Below are positions 62,540-64,000 of a DNA stretch of 64,000 nucleotides, piece after piece. A program made the position numbers and the translations under genes. Origin of the DNA: Sedimentitalea sp042687825 (lineage in GTDB: Bacteria > Pseudomonadota > Alphaproteobacteria > Rhodobacterales > Rhodobacteraceae); NCBI RefSeq assembly GCF_042687825.1, contig NZ_JBHUQE010000007.1:1-64000 (forward strand), in the 5' to 3' direction. Position 1 is the first letter of the stretch. Every line of letters starts with the position of its first letter. A model generated the notes under the pieces. That model was not told the DNA's origin, ran no database searches, and saw nothing but the letters and a program-made list of their open reading frames with translations.

Positions 62540-63403
62540 ATGACGCCAGATGTCACAGCCTTTTTCGACGATGCCACAAACACCGTGTCCTACGTGGTCC
62601 AGGAACCCCGGGGCCGCGCTTGCGCGATCATCGACAGTGTCCTGGATTTCGATCATGCCTCGGGGCGCACCTGCACCAAATCGGCTGATTCCATCGTGAG
62701 CCATGTCCGCGAAAACGCTCTAAAGGCGGAATGGATTCTGGAAAGCCACGTGCATGCCGACCACCTTTCGGCGGCGCCCTACCTGCAGGAACGGCTGGGC
62801 GGCAAGATCGGTATCGGCGACCAGATCACGGTGGTCCAGGACACGTTTGGCAAAGTATTCAACGAAGGTACCGAATTTCAGCGCGACGGCAGCCAGTTCG
62901 ACGCCCTGTTCAAGCAAGGCGACAGTTTTCACATCGGGCAGATGCGCGGCGACGTGCTGCATACCCCCGGTCACACCCCGGCCTGCCTGACCTATGTCAT
63001 CGGCGATGCCGCGTTTGTCGGCGATACTCTGTTCATGCCCGACTTTGGCACCGCACGCTGCGACTTTCCCGGCGGTTCCTCCGAAACACTATACCAATCG
63101 ATCCAGAAAATCCTGTCTTTGCCGGACGAGACCCGGATTTTCGTCGGCCATGACTACAAGGCCCCGGGCCGGGATGAATATGCCTGGGAAACCACGGTCG
63201 GCGAACAGAAGGCACTGAATGTCCATATCGGACAGGGCCGCAGCGTTGAGGAATTCGTCACGATGCGCGATGCCCGCGATGCCACGCTGGCGATGCCCCG
63301 GCTGATCCTGCCATCGCTGCAGGTCAACATGCGCGCCGGCCAGATGCCGCCCGCCGATGACCAGGGCGACGTCTTTCTGAAGCTGCCCATAAACAAGCTC
63401 TGA
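62540..63403 (+). CDS. Persulfide dioxygenase-type MBL-fold protein
   Basis: Non-heme iron metallo-beta-lactamase-fold enzyme of 287 residues, of the ETHE1/Blh group that oxidises glutathione persulfide to sulfite. Metal ligands are in 'HVHADH' (70-75), His145 ('TPGHTPA'), Asp162 ('VGDTLF') and His204 ('VGHDY'). 'TARCDFPGGS' (171-180) is typical of the persulfide dioxygenase branch rather than of lactonases. A GGGAGAA site precedes the ATG at 62540. It is followed by YeeE/YedE genes, a pairing common in BigR-regulated sulfide-detoxification operons. Confidence 0.9.
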   Translation: MTPDVTAFFDDATNTVSYVVQEPRGRACAIIDSVLDFDHASGRTCTKSADSIVSHVRENALKAEWILESHVHADHLSAAPYLQERLGGKIGIGDQITVVQDTFGKVFNEGTEFQRDGSQFDALFKQGDSFHIGQMRGDVLHTPGHTPACLTYVIGDAAFVGDTLFMPDFGTARCDFPGGSSETLYQSIQKILSLPDETRIFVGHDYKAPGRDEYAWETTVGEQKALNVHIGQGRSVEEFVTMRDARDATLAMPRLILPSLQVNMRAGQMPPADDQGDVFLKLPINKL

Positions 63404-63441
63404 AGGGCCATTAACCCTTTGAACCAGAGGAATTTGGCAAC

Positions 63442-63870
63442 ATGCAACAGGATTGGATCTGGGGCCTGCTCGGCGGTGGCCTGATCGGGTTGGGCGCGGC
63501 GGTCTACCTGCTGGGTCTTGGCCGCATCATGGGCGCCAGTGGCATCATCGGCGGCTTGGTCGATGGCACCGGACGCAGCACGGCGGCCGAACGGCTGGCC
63601 TTTCTGGCGGGCGTCGTTCTCTTGCCGGTCATCCTGACGCCACTCTACGGCGTGGCGATCGATACGCATATCACCGGCAACTGGCTGGTCATTGTGGCGG
63701 CGGGGCTGCTGGTTGGCATCGGCACCCGCATCGCCAATGGCTGCACCTCGGGGCACGGGGTCTGCGGCATCTCGCGGTTCTCGCTGCGGGGCATCGTGGC
63801 CACGGTCTTTTACATCCTCGCCGGCGGTCTGACCCTGGCTGTGCTGCGCCACGTTCTGGGAGTGATCTGA
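63442..63870 (+). CDS. YeeE/YedE-family sulfur-compound transporter subunit 1
   Basis: Inner-membrane protein of 142 residues with about four hydrophobic segments. The family motif 'RIANGCTSGHGVCGISRFS' (96-114) contains Cys101 and Cys108; in YeeE the equivalent cysteines relay a sulfur compound (thiosulfate) across the membrane. Short YeeE/YedE proteins such as this usually work as pairs; the second half is encoded directly downstream and overlaps its stop (TGATG). The AGAGGAA site lies 8-12 nt before the ATG. Substrate inferred from the neighbouring persulfide dioxygenase. Confidence 0.9.
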   Translation: MQQDWIWGLLGGGLIGLGAAVYLLGLGRIMGASGIIGGLVDGTGRSTAAERLAFLAGVVLLPVILTPLYGVAIDTHITGNWLVIVAAGLLVGIGTRIANGCTSGHGVCGISRFSLRGIVATVFYILAGGLTLAVLRHVLGVI

Positions 63871-64000
63871 TGCGCATCCTGTTGTCTCTGGTCGCCGGCG
63901 CCCTGTTCGGCGCGGGCCTGTTCGTATCGGGAATGACCGATACCAGAAAGGTCCAGGGATGGCTGGACGTTTTCGGCGATTGGGATCCTACGCTGGCCTT
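63870..64000 (+). CDS. YeeE/YedE-family subunit 2, cut by the window end
   Basis: The first 43 codons of the second subunit: 'MRILLSLVAGALFGAGLFVS' then 'GMTDTRKVQGWLDVFGDWD'. This is the usual start of the DUF6691 / YeeE-like partner, with a hydrophobic first helix and the conserved 'GM' turn. Its ATG overlaps the stop of subunit 1. The rest lies outside the window. Confidence 0.85.
   Translation, partial: MRILLSLVAGALFGAGLFVSGMTDTRKVQGWLDVFGDWDPTLA

Overview
This is a G+C-rich window with dense, short-gapped, often ATGA- or TGATG-overlapping genes. The gene content is that of an alphaproteobacterium of the Rhodobacterales (roseobacter / Paracoccaceae type): a GapR (DUF2312) homologue, a DUF2478 protein, a malonyl-CoA synthetase, a MaeB-type malic enzyme, Entner-Doudoroff genes and a persulfide dioxygenase next to YeeE/YedE genes. 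This placement rests on recognised families, not on a database search. I see no rRNA, tRNA, CRISPR array, insertion sequence or prophage.

Layout. 20-3361: a GNAT acetyltransferase and a DUF1800/DUF1501 pair (minus). 3576-4980: a compact type II restriction-modification pair, an MT-A70-type adenine methyltransferase and a BglII/BstYI-family endonuclease (plus). 5014-13120: aspS (minus); carB (plus) with a low-G+C orphan gene starting on the base after its stop; a ParB-domain mini-protein; matB (minus). 13287-16994: a DUF1045 protein, a small hypothetical, a membrane-anchored TPR protein and a DUF2478 protein. 17104-21189: a quaternary-amine/betaine-type ABC importer (binding protein, ATPase, double-length permease). 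21288-24767: a BASS-type symporter, eda and edd.

24898-35601 is the most coherent block: ten minus-strand genes for nucleoside uptake and pyrimidine salvage (cupin protein, cdd, deoA, deoB, upp, BMP-type binding protein, duplicated ATPase, two permeases, CodA-like deaminase). The transporter would bring in nucleosides. Cdd, DeoA, Upp and DeoB would convert them to bases, UMP and pentose phosphate. The terminal deaminase has Cys where E. coli CodA has Asp314, the change reported to confer 5-methylcytosine deamination, so thymine recovery from methylated cytosine is plausible.

35748-47541 holds maeB, an endonuclease/exonuclease/phosphatase-fold protein, an amidase, nadK, glyA, a zinc-ribbon membrane protein, Hsp20, a nitroreductase, dtd and a glycerate kinase. 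47832-52936 is a peptide-type ABC importer. 53119-57480 holds a small hypothetical, an acyl-CoA synthetase and an ABC exporter. 57763-61295 holds a sulfotransferase-like hypothetical followed by modABC. 61324-64000 holds gapR, small hypotheticals, and a persulfide dioxygenase with two YeeE/YedE-type genes, the last cut by the window end.

Best leads: the CodA variant; the restriction-modification pair; the orphan gene behind carB; the VOC-cupin protein heading the pyrimidine operon; and several operator-like palindromes (35709-35726, 30807-30822, 24864-24875, 62486-62515). No wholly new multigene system stands out with confidence.
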